A stretch of 38,032 nucleotides of DNA from a bacterium (GCA_021780905.1 JAJXXW010000054.1:1-38032); one strand, 5' to 3'; positions 1 to 8,140 are shown, counted from the first letter of the stretch. Made by a program: numbers and translations. The notes: generated by a model not told the origin, from the letters alone.

Positions 1-1
1 C

Positions 2-103
2 TTCAGTGCCACCAAACGCAAGGCCCGTGGCTATCGTTCCACCACCCACCTCATCACCATGCTTTACTTCACCGCCGGCAAACTTCGCCTGCCACAGTTC
101 TAA
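2..103 (+). pseudogene. C-terminal end of a transposase, ISL3-like (cut by window edge)
   Basis: The frame starting at base 2 is open from the window edge and ends at the TAA at 101-103. It reads through KRKARGYRSTTHLITMLYF and ends LRLPQF. A basic KRxARGYR segment followed by a hydrophobic ITMLYF stretch is typical of the last residues of ISL3-type (IS204/IS1001/IS1096/IS1165) transposases. Only 33 residues are visible, so it could be the end of an intact gene lying to the left or a leftover fragment; the dense debris that follows makes a remnant more likely. The family call rests on this short tail alone. Confidence 0.5.
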
Positions 104-228
104 CTCCACCGAAAACAGCGGGGAACCCCAAAAACTTACCTTTCCCCGAGTCTCTTTCAAAACCCCGGTTTGTTGGGAATTATTTCTGGTTTGTTTGAAC
201 GGAAAGGCGGGCGGCGCGTCTGTCTTTC

Positions 229-722
229 ATGGCTGACCTGACCACGATTTTTCACCACCTGCAACGCCGGCTTTTTCCCGCACTCACGGACGAACTCGGC
301 CCGTTGAGCGCTCTGGATCAGCAGTTCTGCGAGGTCATTTCGCTCACCGATCTGGGCCGTTTCACCCGCCGCTATGAAGGGTGCGGCAACGGTTGGCCCA
401 ACGGACCGCGCAGCGGGTCACCTCGCTTTACGACCTGATGGACAGCGCCTATGACGCGCCGCCAATTCACGCCTTCAGCCGCGCCCTGGGCCATGTCCCG
501 ATCATTGATCCCCATCCGCGCGGCGGGGAAAAACTCCCGTTGGCCCCGGCCCAGGCGCAACGCTTCAAGGAACGCAGCGCCAGCGAACGGGTGAACAGTT
601 TGCTCAAAGAACGCTATGGCGGACGCTGGGTGCGCGTGCGGGGCGCGGCCAAAGTGATGTGCCATTTGATGTTTGGATTGGTGGCCCTGACGGCCACCGC
701 GCTGTTTGCGCGATTGTGTTGA
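229..722 (+). pseudogene. DDE transposase remnant with internal deletion
   Basis: Two pieces of one transposase lie in different frames. The N-terminal piece (229 to about 378) starts MADLTTIFHHLQRR and contains SALDQQFCEVISLTDLGRF. The C-terminal piece (about 385-722) contains YDAPPIHAFSRALGHVPIID, then ERSASERVNSLLKERYGG, and a hydrophobic tail ending FARLC. The aspartate near the C-terminal IID and the glutamate of SERVNSLLKE fit the second and third acidic positions of a DDE transposase. The two parts meet near 378 with loss of the central catalytic region and a frame change, so no active enzyme can be made. I cannot assign the IS family with certainty; IS4/IS5-type is likely. Confidence 0.6.
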
Positions 723-862
723 AGCTCGCACGGCCCGCCGCTGGCAAGAAGCGGCCCTGAAACCCGCAGCGCAACCCGCTGCGCCGGGCGGAGCGGGTTT
801 GCACGCGTCGCCAAACCGGTGGTTGAAGATGGAAAATGGATTTTTCGTCATTTTTTCGCCGT

Positions 863-1352
863 CTACTCATCTGCCGCCCCCAACCAACGGTAGGTTTTGA
901 AATTGGCTCTAAAGAAGCTGGATAGTGCGCGGCAATAGCCATCCTTGGTGTTTGGCACGACCGCCTGCTGCGCCAGATATTTTCAATGTGTTCCGGCAAT
1001 ACATCTGTCACCCGCACATTGCCGGTATTGGTGACAAAATGTTCCACGCGATTGCGCAGACGATTTTTTGTTAGGTCCCGCAACTCGGTGGTGGTCGCCA
1101 GCCATTCCGTGTAAGTCTTCAAAGCTTCATCCAGCCGTGGCGATTCCTTGATGGTTTTCGGCTGGCCCGTGCGCAACCAATGATCCACTGCCGTGATTAA
1201 ATCCGCATTCCGCTCCAGCCGCTTGAAAGCAGCTTCCGCAATTCCGACCTGATCATCCGACAGCCGCGTCGCCCGCAGCGCAGCCATACCGTTGGCCGCA
1301 TGATATTCACACTCTAACTCCGTGTGCCGATACTGCGCCTCTTCGGCGCGTG
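863..1352 (-). pseudogene. tyrosine recombinase (phage-type integrase) N-terminal remnant, frameshifted
   Basis: On the minus strand the reading runs from about 1352 (ARAEEAQYRHTELECEYHAA) through NGMAALRATRLSDDQVGIAE, AVDHWLRTGQ and LKTYTEWLATTTELRD to VLPEHIENIW. It then needs a frame change near 973-985 to continue YLAQQAVVPNTKDGYCRALS and reach a stop at 863-865. The helix-rich N-terminus followed by an NTKDGYCRALSSFF helix matches the SAM-like core-binding domain of tyrosine recombinases. The whole catalytic domain (R..H-R-Y) is missing. The upstream end abuts unrelated plus-strand coding debris at about 1353. It is plausibly the integrase of the element that once used the tRNA-Arg at 4410, but that link is inferred. 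Confidence 0.6.
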
Positions 1353-1367
1353 CGAAATTCTCGCGGA

Positions 1368-1645
1368 TACACGCCAGGCAAACCCAACAGCGGCGGGCCG
1401 CAGTTAAAGTTCAAGTTTGTCACCACCTTGTCGGCGGTGGTCGCCAAGATCAACGTCCAGCGCAGCGTGGAGCTCGGGTTGTTCAATGGGCGGAGTTTGG
1501 TTTCATGCGGCAATGTCACCATTCCGGCCAATCATGACATTCCTGCCGTTGGTGCCGTGGTCGAGGTCCGTTATCTCTATGCCGCAAGAGAAAGCGGCGT
1601 GTTGTATCAGCCGGTTTATCTTGGCCCGCGTGAATATGTTGTGCG
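1368..1645 (+). pseudogene. C-terminal fragment resembling ATP-dependent DNA ligase
   Basis: The frame through 1368-1645 reads PGKPNSGGPQLKFKF, then INVQRSVELGL, CGNVTIPANHDIPAVGAVVE, VRYLYA and LYQPVYLG. This block of GNVTIP, EVRYLYA and QPVYLG is one I associate with the C-terminal part of plasmid- and phage-type ATP-dependent DNA ligases. There is no N-terminal nucleotidyltransferase domain and no suitable start, so this is a tail only. It runs directly into the RadC fragment after LGPRE, one frame away. The two fragments appear fused by deletion. The family call is from memory of motif style and could be wrong; the decay is clear. Confidence 0.4.
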
Positions 1646-1843
1646 ATTATCGCCGCCGCTGCTTGCATCGTGGTCATCCATAATCATCCCAGCGGTGAAA
1701 GCACACCGTCAGAGGCCGACATCAAAGTGACCCGCGATTTGATTCGTGCCGGTCAACTGCTGAAAATCGAGTTGGTTGACCATGTGGTTATCGGCAATCA
1801 AAACCACAGCTCGCTAAGAGAATTAGGCTTCTTCTTTAGCTAA
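1640..1843 (+). pseudogene. radC: RadC (JAB/MPN) C-terminal fragment
   Basis: The frame ending with TAA at 1841-1843 reads AIIAAAACIVVIHNHPSGES, TPSEADIKVTRDLIRAGQLL and VDHVVIG, ending LGFFFS. HNHPSG followed by an aspartate ten residues later (SEAD) is the HxHx(7)S/x(2)D JAMM metal-binding signature of the RadC MPN domain. The N-terminal helix-hairpin-helix region is absent; upstream reading is in another frame and belongs to the ligase-like fragment, although the PREYVV at the junction could also be RadC (PREVF-like). Only about 65 residues remain. RadC genes are common cargo in integrative elements, consistent with the surroundings. A hairpin terminator follows 8 bases after the stop. Confidence 0.7.
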
Positions 1844-1850
1844 AAAACAA

Positions 1851-1885
1851 CCCCGACCATTTTATGGCCGGGGCTTTTTATTTTT
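1851..1885 (+). terminator. rho-independent terminator after radC fragment
   Basis: CCCCGACCA at 1851-1859 pairs with TGGCCGGGG around a short TTTTA loop with one A/C mismatch, and is followed by CTTTTTATTTTT. The stem plus T-tract immediately after the RadC stop codon is a classical intrinsic terminator on the plus strand. Confidence 0.75.
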
Positions 1886-1916
1886 GTTGTATGAAAGAAA
1901 TCACACCGCCGGCAAA

Positions 1917-2453
1917 TTATTTATCGCTGGCATTAACCAACCAATCCAGTCGGGCGAGACAAATTTGAAGCCGCTCGAAAGCCAGTAAGGTTTTGGTCAA
2001 CCGTTCCCGGATGACCGGCACTTGCACGAGACGATGACGGAGCAACCCACCGAGAAAATCCACATCTTTTTCGCGTCCTGCCACCAATTTGGAAACCGCC
2101 AGATCATGAATTTCCAGACTCAGTCCGGTGCCACCGCCGGTGTTCTGGTTGCGAACCGGCACGAGGCGATCCCGCCAACCAGTGGGCAGAACGGCGGTTT
2201 CCTGACTGACCCCGTGTGCGTAATAGCCAAAGGTTTAATGAAACGGCGAACCTTCACCGATTGAGCCATAAATCAGGTCGTTATCCGCCGGATCGCGCAG
2301 GGAAAAAACATCGGCTTCGATGGAGATTAGCAATTCATCAGGAGCCTGGGGAAACTGCCCCAGCACGGACTGACTGCCAACGATGACAAATTCCGAGGCG
2401 CCGGTGATGCCGGCGGCGGCGCGGATGATATGTTCAAGCTGTTGCCGGTGCAT
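1917..2453 (-). pseudogene. DUF6036-type nucleotidyltransferase, interrupted by one stop codon
   Basis: One minus-strand frame reads MHRQQLEHIIRAAAGITGAS, EFVIVGSQSVLGQFP, LLISIEADVF, NDLIYGSIGEGSPFH, then a TAA (2235-2237), then TFGYYAHGVSQETAVLPTGW, LSLEIHDLAVSKLVAGREKD and a C-terminal helix to the stop at 1917. The GSQS motif followed by an acidic SIEADV segment is the nucleotidyltransferase-like core, and EIHDLxVSKLVAGREKD is characteristic of DUF6036 proteins. The stop lies where relatives carry a codon such as GAA or CAA (H-x-TFGYYA), so this is a single-base nonsense mutation in an otherwise complete gene of about 178 codons. It overlaps the upstream partner gene by 20 bases. Such pairs look toxin-antitoxin-like, but the function is not established. 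Confidence 0.75.
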
Positions 2454-2763
2454 GGCGGAAGCGGGATTTCACTTCCCAGACTTCCGTCGGCGAGAGCACG
2501 CCGGCGAAGGGCGAATTTTGACGCAACCGCTGGGCATTATCGGATTCGGAACAAAGCAGGGTGCAAATCTCTTCCACCGGACGGGAGAGAATTTGCTGCC
2601 ATTCGGCATAGCAACGCAGCAACGACGGAGTGGTGCTGTTTTGTTGCGACCAGCGAGCGAGGTTGGCGCGGGCAAAATCCAGCACCTCTGGCTGCCAGCG
2701 CATCCGTTCGGCAATGCGGCGAGCCAGTTCCAAACTCACTTGATCGGTTTCCGAGTGATTCAT
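2434..2763 (-). CDS. small partner protein of the DUF6036 gene, function unknown
   Basis: A 109-residue protein starting MNHSETDQVSLELARRIAER, with AEWQQILSRPVEEICTLL in the middle and NSPFAGVLSPTEVWEVKSR near the end. I do not recognise a named domain. The length, the ...RLRQNSPFAGVLSP... tail and the position immediately upstream of, and overlapping, a DUF6036 nucleotidyltransferase gene match a recurring two-gene pair in bacterial genomes. The ATG at 2763 is chosen over the in-frame ATG at 2790 because AGGC lies just upstream of it. The gene itself is intact while its partner carries a stop, so the pair may be losing function. An antitoxin-like role is possible but unproven. Confidence 0.65.
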   Translation of the reverse strand: MNHSETDQVSLELARRIAERMRWQPEVLDFARANLARWSQQNSTTPSLLRCYAEWQQILSRPVEEICTLLCSESDNAQRLRQNSPFAGVLSPTEVWEVKSRFRHAPATA

Positions 2764-2830
2764 ACTGCCTGCTTTCTTAAGCAGAAACACTATGGCCGTT
2801 TTTTCGTTTAAAGCAAGTCTGGAGGGATGC

Positions 2831-2875
2831 GGCTCGACCTTGCGACCAGTATGGGTCGAGGCTTTTTATTATTTT
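2831..2875 (+). terminator. hairpin plus T-tract, possible orphan terminator
   Basis: CTCGACC at 2833-2839 pairs with GGTCGAG at 2854-2860, and the pairing can extend by two with one mismatch. It is followed by CTTTTTATTATTTT. It has the form of an intrinsic terminator for plus-strand transcription, yet no plus-strand gene ends upstream, so it may be left over from a lost gene. It sits just outside the left end of the IS5-family element. Confidence 0.45.
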
Positions 2876-2902
2876 AACCGTCTGTGCTAAAATTAACCCG
2901 TT

Positions 2903-4059
2903 GAGACCTCTGCAAAACACTTTTGAACGGATGGTTTGATGATGCGTCAGAGTAATATGCAAACCACCACCAATCCCCAACTTGGACTTTTGGACAGCCT
3001 GATGATTGCCACGCCGACCAATGACTTTCTCGAAGGACTGGATCGCACCCTGGACTGGCAACCGATTGAAAAAGACTTGCAGGCGATGTATCCGGCGACG
3101 ACGGGTCGTCCACCCTGCGCGCCGCTGGCGCTCTTCAAGATGAGCCTGCTGCAGCATTGCTACGGCCTGTCCGACCCGCAATGCGAGGAACTGGTCAGCG
3201 ACCGCTTGAGCTGGCGGTGATTCGTCGGCTTGGGCTTGCAAGACGCCGTGCCGGATGAAACGACGCTGGTGCGCTTCCGCCAGCGGCTGCGCGAACCCGG
3301 CCTGCACGAAAGGCTCCTGGCCTTGGTCAACCGGCAACTGTAAGCCAAAGGACTGATTTTGAAAACCTGCACGCTGGTGGACGCGACGTTGCTGCCAGCC
3401 GCGCGCCGCGCGCCCGCGAAGGGAGACCAAACCGGCGGCGATGATGACGCGGGTTACACCGTCAAACAAGGCCAGCCACACTACGGCTACAAGGCGCACA
3501 TCGCGGTGGACGAAACGCACACGTTGATCCGGCAGGTGACGTTGACCGCCGCCAACGTGCATGACGGCAAAGAGTTTGAGAATGTGGTCAAGGGCGACGA
3601 GGAAATGGTCATGGCCGACAAGGCATATTGGAGCCGGGCCAGAAGTGAGTGGTGCGGTAAGCAGGGCGTGGCCAACGGGATATTGCGCAAACCCAGCCGT
3701 GGACAGAAGCTGCGCCCGGCAACGGTGCGGGTCAACCGGCTGTTCAGCTCGATTCGGTGCAAGATTGAGAAAGTATTTGGCTGGTGGAAGCGGTGTGCGG
3801 GCTACCGGCGGGTGCGATATGTGGGGCATGAACCCAACCGTCTGGAACTGGAGTTCAAATGCATCTGTTGGAATCTGAAACGACTGGCCAATTTGAGCGC
3901 GGCATGAACCACGAAGTCCAGAACGCCCGCCGATTGGTTGAACCCAGCCAAAATCAGGGCGCTCAACCGCTCGCAACAGGCGCGGCCAAGACAATTTTAC
4001 CTTTGTGAAATGCGACGACATCAAATTAGACAATCAAACCCGCGTTTATCAGAGGTCTC
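2903..4059 (+). mobile_element. IS5-family insertion sequence, 1157 bp, inactive
   Basis: The ends are imperfect inverted repeats: GAGACCTCTGCAAAA at 2903 inward, and the reverse complement of the right end reads GAGACCTCTGATAAA from 4059 inward; the first ten bases are identical. The interior encodes one DDE transposase broken by two stop codons, followed by about 150 bp of noncoding DNA. No convincing direct target duplication is seen (left flank GTT, right flank GAA), so the exact boundaries could be off by a few bases. Confidence 0.75.
2939..3907 (+). pseudogene. IS5-family transposase with two in-frame stops
   Basis: A single reading frame runs from ATG 2939 to TGA 3905-3907 but is interrupted by TGA at 3218-3220 and TAA at 3341-3343. 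In order it reads LDWQPIEKDLQAMYPATTGR and PLALFKMSLLQHCYGLSDPQ (the N-terminal helix-turn-helix region), DRLSWR-stop-FVGLGL, PDETTLVRFRQRL, NRQL-stop-AKGLILKTCTLVDATLL, then HYGYKAHIAVD, VHDGKEF, MADKAYWS and KIEKVFGWWKRCAGYRRVRY. VDATL, the HIAVD/ADKAY acidic residues and the VFGWWKR segment are the DDE core of IS5-group transposases. Both stops are one base from plausible sense codons (CGA or CGG, and GAA or CAA). No frame change is needed, so decay is recent or the stops are sequence errors. Confidence 0.8.
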
Positions 4060-4409
4060 GAACTATTCAGTTTTTCACCTCAAGAAATTTCCTGTTTCTT
4101 GCGCCGTGATTCGGACGGAAATAGAATGGTTAACAAAAATGAAGCACAAAAAATTTATTCCGCCCAAAAGCAAGATTTTGAACAGCGATTGACAAAACTT
4201 CGGGAAGAACTGATTGTCGAAATACTGAAACAAGCCTGACGCATTGGTGCTTTTTCCACGAACTCAATGCCAAATGAACCATTAGCAAAAAATATATCCC
4301 GCCTTTGAATCCATCGAGTGTTTGCCATCGCGCAACGCGACACAAATTGATTCGTCCTTAAACTTAAGCGAACGCTTTCAGGCGGCTATTTTGGGACTGC
4401 AAAGCTTTT
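4060..4409. other. spacer between IS element and tRNA
   Basis: About 350 bases without a recognisable gene apart from the possible 37-codon frame at 4126-4239. Base composition is noticeably more AT-rich than the coding regions to the right. I see no clear promoter for the tRNA and no further repeat in it. Confidence 0.5.
4126..4239 (+). CDS. possible small protein or gene remnant, 37 residues
   Basis: ATG at 4126 opens a frame MVNKNEAQKIYSAQKQDFEQ followed by RLTKLREELIVEILKQA and a TGA at 4237-4239. The predicted product is lysine- and glutamate-rich and fully helical, like a short coiled coil. There is no obvious Shine-Dalgarno sequence; GGACGG lies about ten bases upstream. It may be a genuine small protein, or the start of a longer gene lost from this decayed region. 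No family recognised. Confidence 0.25.
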   Translation: MVNKNEAQKIYSAQKQDFEQRLTKLREELIVEILKQA

Positions 4410-4486
4410 GCTCTCGTAGCTCAAATGGATCAGAGCAGCAGTTTCCTAAACTGCGGATTTCGGTTCAATTCCGAACGGGAGCACCA
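4410..4486 (+). tRNA. tRNA-Arg (anticodon CCT)
   Basis: A full cloverleaf is visible. The acceptor stem is GCTCTCG with CGGGAGC (one T-G wobble), the D stem GCTC/GAGC, and the anticodon stem GCAGT/ACTGC around the loop TTCCTAA, giving anticodon CCT, which reads AGG (arginine). The T stem is TTCGG/CCGAA around TTCAATT. The discriminator A at 4483 is followed by an encoded CCA (4484-4486). tRNA-Arg(CCT) genes are frequent chromosomal targets for integrative elements, and the debris on its left, plus a partial copy at 4697-4737, fits that role. Confidence 0.93.
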
Positions 4487-4996
4487 CTTTTTCCAGCCAA
4501 ATATCCACCGGATTCCGAGCCTGAAATCTGATACCGCATTTGATACCATATTGGGTTTTTAGAGCTAATTAGAGGTAATTACAACCAAAGGCCAGACTCG
4601 AAAAATTTACGACAGCAATGAAAATCAGCCAATAAAATCAATGGGGAAACACGAAAACCAATCAAAGCAAAAACTCCCAAAAAAGGCTTGATTTAATTTA
4701 GGAAACTGCTGCCCTACCCATTTGCTGCTACGGGAGCAACCGGATTAAATTCAGGTCATTTTGAATTTCTCAAAGGGCAAAATAAATTTTCGATGCGGTT
4801 TGCCCGAACCCATTCCCAAGGACGAATGCATCCGTCAAATCAGGACAAAACCGGCGGCAAACCGGGCGGGCGAAATTCAATTCGCCGCGCTCCATCGGAC
4901 AATTACTATGCCCGCTGACGCGTCAAGGGCAAGCTCATCCGCGAGCGTCTCACAATCCTCTGAAAATTCCCTGCGGCGACGGCGGCGCGGCCGGCC
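4487..4996. other. gene-free stretch 3' of tRNA-Arg, probable old attachment region
   Basis: No convincing gene in about 510 bases. An open frame on the plus strand from 4761 runs into the antisense of the decarboxylase gene and has no family resemblance. The segment is AT-rich up to about 4740 and holds an inverted fragment of a tRNA 5' half at 4697-4737. From about 4900 the composition becomes GC-rich like the operon to the right. The position directly after a tRNA 3' end is where integrative elements leave attachment-site scars. Confidence 0.5.
4697..4737 (-). pseudogene. 5' half of a tRNA-Arg(CCT)-like gene, inverted
   Basis: Read on the minus strand from 4737 this gives GCTCCCGTAGC, a D-arm-like segment containing AAATGGGTA, then GCAGTTTCCTAAA, and stops matching exactly after the anticodon loop. 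Compared with the complete tRNA at 4410 it has the same 41-base length up to that point and nearly the same sequence, but is in opposite orientation. Its first seven bases, GCTCCCG, pair perfectly with the 3' acceptor strand CGGGAGC of the intact tRNA, better than that tRNA's own 5' strand. The breakpoint in the anticodon region is where many tyrosine recombinases cross over. Confidence 0.7.
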
Positions 4997-5962
4997 TCAA
5001 ACCTTGGTGCGGAAATACGCAATCGTGTCCGTCAGGCCCCGGCGAAGCGGGACGAGCGGCGACCACTTGAGCATTTTTTCCGCCTTGGTGATATCGGGCT
5101 TGCGCTGTTTGGGATCGTCCTGCGGCAGCGGCTTGAAGACGATTTTGCTTTTGGATTTCGTGGCGGTGATGATCTCCTCGGCGAACTGGAGCATGGTCAT
5201 TTCCACCGGGTTGCCGATGTTCACCGGCAGATGGTAGTCGCTCATCATCAGCCGGTAAATGCCCTCGATCAAATCCGAGACGTAGCAGAAGCTGCGCGTC
5301 TGCGTGCCCTGGCCGAAAATCGTGACTGGCTTGCTTTTCAGCGCCTGGCTGACGAACGCGGGGACAACGCGGCCATCGTTGATCCTCATGCGCGGACCGT
5401 AGGTGTTGAAAATTCTGACGATGCGCGTTTCGACCCGATGTTCGCGGTGGTAGGCCATCGTCAGCGCCTCGGCGAAACGCTTAGCCTCGTCGTAGCAGCC
5501 GCGCGGGCCGATGGTGTTGACGTTGCCCCAGTATTCCTCCGGCTGCGGATGGACGAGCGGGTCGCCGTAGATTTCCGAGGTGGAGGCGATGAGAAAGCGC
5601 GCTTTTTTCTCCTTGGCCAGCCCGAGCGCCTTGTGGGTGCCGAGCGAGCCGACTTTGAGCGTCTGGATCGGCAGTTCGAGATAATCAATCGGGCTGGCAG
5701 GCGAGGCGAAGTGCCAGACGTAATCCACCGGGCCTTCGAGAAAAATAAATTCCGTGACATCCTGCTGGATGAATTTGAAGTGCGGGTTGCCGCCGAGGTG
5801 CGCGATGTTGTCCACGTTGCCGGTGACAAAATTGTCAATGCCGATGACCTTGTGGCCGCGCGCAACGAGCAGGTCGGTGAGGTGCGAGCCGAGAAAACCG
5901 GCGGCGCCGGTGACGACGGAAACGGGCTGTTTGGTTTTCAAAGCGTTGATTGGTAATTTCAT
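4997..5962 (-). CDS. uxs: UDP-glucuronate decarboxylase (UDP-xylose synthase)
   Basis: Converts UDP-glucuronate to UDP-xylose with bound NAD+, supplying a pentose donor for polysaccharide synthesis in the cytoplasm. This is a 321-residue extended short-chain dehydrogenase: the TGAAGFLG nucleotide-binding loop is at 18-25, WHFASPASP follows in the substrate region, STSEIYGDP spans 127-135, and the catalytic YDEAKR has Tyr157 and Lys161. [11 protein letters not shown] and [10 protein letters not shown] are typical of UXS rather than of RmlB or GalE. The start overlaps the stop of the upstream sugar transferase gene by four bases (ATGA), so the two are translationally coupled. It is the last gene of a five-gene minus-strand operon. 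No signal peptide. Confidence 0.88.
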   Translation of the reverse strand: MKLPINALKTKQPVSVVTGAAGFLGSHLTDLLVARGHKVIGIDNFVTGNVDNIAHLGGNPHFKFIQQDVTEFIFLEGPVDYVWHFASPASPIDYLELPIQTLKVGSLGTHKALGLAKEKKARFLIASTSEIYGDPLVHPQPEEYWGNVNTIGPRGCYDEAKRFAEALTMAYHREHRVETRIVRIFNTYGPRMRINDGRVVPAFVSQALKSKPVTIFGQGTQTRSFCYVSDLIEGIYRLMMSDYHLPVNIGNPVEMTMLQFAEEIITATKSKSKIVFKPLPQDDPKQRKPDITKAEKMLKWSPLVPLRRGLTDTIAYFRTKV

Positions 5963-7362
5963 TTCGCCCCGGTGCCGCGCAGGACGACGAGCGGCGTTCG
6001 CAGCAGAATTTTCAGGTCGAGCCAGATGGACCAGTTGTCAATGTATTCGAGATCGAGCCGGACCCATTCCTTGAAATCCGAGATTTTGTTACGGCCCTTG
6101 ATCTGCCAGAGACAGGTGAGGCCCGGCTTGACGCTCAGGCGGCGCCGGTGCGCGAGGTCGCTGAAGCGTTTCACCTCGTCCACCGGCAGCGGGCGCGGGC
6201 CGACCAGGCTCATTTCGCCGCGCAGGACGTTGAATAATTGCGGCAGCTCGTCGAGGCTCCACTTGCGGAGCCGTTTGCCGACGGGCGTCACGCGCGGATC
6301 GTTGGTGAGCTTGAAGACGGGGCCGGACATCTCATTCATCGCCGCCAGTTCGTGCTTGGACTGCTCGGCGTTGGTGGTCATGGTGCGGAATTTGAGGATG
6401 GTGAACGGCGCGCCGTTTACGCCGGAGCGCTGTTGCCGGAAAATGGCTGGCCCGGGCGAGGTCAGCTTGATCCACGCCGCGATGACCAGCATGGGGATTG
6501 CCAGCAGGAACAGCAGCGTGAGCGCGCCAAAAAAATCCAGCAGCAGCTTGGCGATCATTTGCCATGAGGCCTCCGGCGTGGTGCGGAACACCAGCAGCGG
6601 CCGGCCGAACATCTCGTCGAAGCTCGCACGGGTGATCTGGGTGGCGAAGAAATCGGCGGCCAGCCAGGCCTCGACGCCCTCCACTTCGCAGAGCTGGAGG
6701 ACGCTTTCGACGCGGTCGAGCTGGGCGTGGCGGGCGGTCACAAACACGCCGCTCACCGAGTGCGTATGCAACAGTTCGATGAGTTCCTGCACCGGCGAGC
6801 TGGCCAGGTTGAACTCGGCTGCCACCTCCACCCCTTCGCCGGCATGGAGCTGGATTTCGCGCCGGAGCCGGGCGGTTTCCGCCGGGGTGCCGGCCAGGAT
6901 GATGCGGCGGAGATACTGCGCCTTGGCCAGCCGGCTGCGCAACGCCAGGGCCACCATTTCCTCCTTGAACCAGACCAGGATGAAGCTGATGACGCCAAAC
7001 AGCACCATCACGCCGCGCGGGGCAAAACCGGATTTGTGGAAAACAAACACCAGCAGCACCAGGCCCAGGGTCACAAGACAGCAGGCCTTGAACAGCGGCC
7101 AGAAGATCGTCAGCCGCTGGCTGATCACCGGCCGTTGGTAGAAGCCCTGCGATTCGAGCACCAGCGGTGCCGCCGGCACCAAGGCGAAATAAAGCCAGAC
7201 GACCTCCTCAAAGTTGGTGATCGGAATGACGTCCAGTCCGAAAAAATTGGCGACGGCCGGCAAGGCGCGAATGTTATACGCCAGCCAGAGGCTGATGGCA
7301 AACAGGCTGGCGTCAGCGAGCTGCTGAATCTGGGTGCGGATGAGGCGGTCGCGTTGCAACAT
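5959..7362 (-). CDS. polyprenyl-phosphate sugar phosphotransferase (WcaJ/WbaP-like)
   Basis: Starts repeat-unit assembly by moving a sugar-1-phosphate from a nucleotide sugar to undecaprenyl phosphate in the inner membrane. The 467-residue protein has about four N-terminal membrane helices (roughly 13-31, 53-70, 90-108, 118-133), a CoA-binding-like central domain, a further helix at 272-298, and the conserved C-terminal catalytic domain: [13 protein letters not shown] at 302-314, KFRTM at 324-328, [13 protein letters not shown] at 368-380, SLVGPRP at 385-391 and [10 protein letters not shown] at 412-421. Length and architecture match the exopolysaccharide biosynthesis polyprenyl glycosylphosphotransferase family often found beside exosortases. 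The sugar transferred cannot be told from sequence. Confidence 0.9.
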   Translation of the reverse strand: MLQRDRLIRTQIQQLADASLFAISLWLAYNIRALPAVANFFGLDVIPITNFEEVVWLYFALVPAAPLVLESQGFYQRPVISQRLTIFWPLFKACCLVTLGLVLLVFVFHKSGFAPRGVMVLFGVISFILVWFKEEMVALALRSRLAKAQYLRRIILAGTPAETARLRREIQLHAGEGVEVAAEFNLASSPVQELIELLHTHSVSGVFVTARHAQLDRVESVLQLCEVEGVEAWLAADFFATQITRASFDEMFGRPLLVFRTTPEASWQMIAKLLLDFFGALTLLFLLAIPMLVIAAWIKLTSPGPAIFRQQRSGVNGAPFTILKFRTMTTNAEQSKHELAAMNEMSGPVFKLTNDPRVTPVGKRLRKWSLDELPQLFNVLRGEMSLVGPRPLPVDEVKRFSDLAHRRRLSVKPGLTCLWQIKGRNKISDFKEWVRLDLEYIDNWSIWLDLKILLRTPLVVLRGTGAK

Positions 7363-7417
7363 GAGTTACGGCATTTTGCAGCGGATCACAGTAACCGGCG
7401 GCCGGCGCGATGACAAT

Positions 7418-8140
7418 TCATTTTGCGGTCGCCGGCGGCAGTTGAAATTCCGGCACGGCCGCCGTGATCAATTGTTTCACCCGCGCAAACGTGGCGTCTT
7501 CTGTGCCGGGTTCGCAGACCGTGAAAAAAGAGACATAGGCCCAGCGTTGCAGGACGCCGCTCGTGAGCTGGTGCACCAACATGGATTTGAGCAGGGTTGG
7601 AAAATCATCGGTGGTCTGGTGCTCGGTCACAAACCAGAAGACGTAAATGCCGCTCACCGCCTGCTGGCCGCCGCCGGGCGTGGGCATGGATTTGCCGACA
7701 ATCCATTTCATCACCGGCAGCGCATACGGCTGCGCGCCGCCGATGTTTAGTTTGACTTCCGTCTTGTCGCGAATCTGCCAGCCCTGGCCGGGCAGGCAAT
7801 AATCCGGCCGGTGAATGCTCGTCCGGTCCGCGCCCATGAGGACGACGCTGGCCATCGCCCACGCGCCGTCCGGGGCGAAGTAATGCCGCGAGGCGAAGCT
7901 CGTGTCCCTCGGTAGGTAATCCACCACCACCTGCGCCTCGGGCAGGTTGGTGGAGGTGAAATCCAGGACGCGCTCCGGCAAGGCCACGCGCCGCCTCACG
8001 CCGCCCGGCACCGGCGTGGACTTGAGCCCCGGCGCGCCGAGCCGCTGATGCGCCTTCAACCACGTCACCGCGCCCGCCGTGCCGCCGATCAACGCCAGCG
8101 TGACCACGAACAAGATGATTTTCTCCCGGACGGTATTCAT
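7418..8140 (-). CDS. EpsI-like exosortase-associated protein
   Basis: A 240-residue protein with one N-terminal membrane helix (about residues 8-27) and a periplasmic domain containing RRVALPERVLDF, ASRHYFAPDGAWAMASVVLM, DRTSIHRPDYCLPGQGW and VSGIYVFWFVTEHQTTDDF. The HRPDxCLPGxGW segment is the hallmark of the EpsI domain, either fused to or encoded next to exosortases. Start ATG 8140 is chosen because it overlaps the exosortase stop as ATGA; an in-frame ATG further upstream would lie deep inside the exosortase gene. Members are thought to assist exosortase function or polysaccharide export, but the biochemical role is not known. Confidence 0.85.
   Translation of the reverse strand: MNTVREKIILFVVTLALIGGTAGAVTWLKAHQRLGAPGLKSTPVPGGVRRRVALPERVLDFTSTNLPEAQVVVDYLPRDTSFASRHYFAPDGAWAMASVVLMGADRTSIHRPDYCLPGQGWQIRDKTEVKLNIGGAQPYALPVMKWIVGKSMPTPGGGQQAVSGIYVFWFVTEHQTTDDFPTLLKSMLVHQLTSGVLQRWAYVSFFTVCEPGTEDATFARVKQLITAAVPEFQLPPATAK

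Noticed and set aside
2800..2862. Possible tRNA fragment on the minus strand (GGTCGAGCCGCATCCCTCCA)
   Set aside because: It superficially resembles a T-arm and acceptor end with CCA, but no five-base T stem can be formed, and a terminator-like hairpin explains the symmetry.
2939..3907. Stop-codon readthrough or an altered genetic code to explain the interrupted transposase
   Set aside because: Both TGA and TAA are interrupting codons here, while intact genes all around end normally with TGA or TAA; simple decay or sequencing error is enough.
2777..4033. A 418-codon open frame on the minus strand across the IS5-type element
   Set aside because: Antisense to the recognisable transposase; the sequence has no domain pattern.
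4761..5237. A 158-codon plus-strand frame next to the tRNA
   Set aside because: Its second half is antisense to the decarboxylase, the first half shows no family pattern, and there is no ribosome site.
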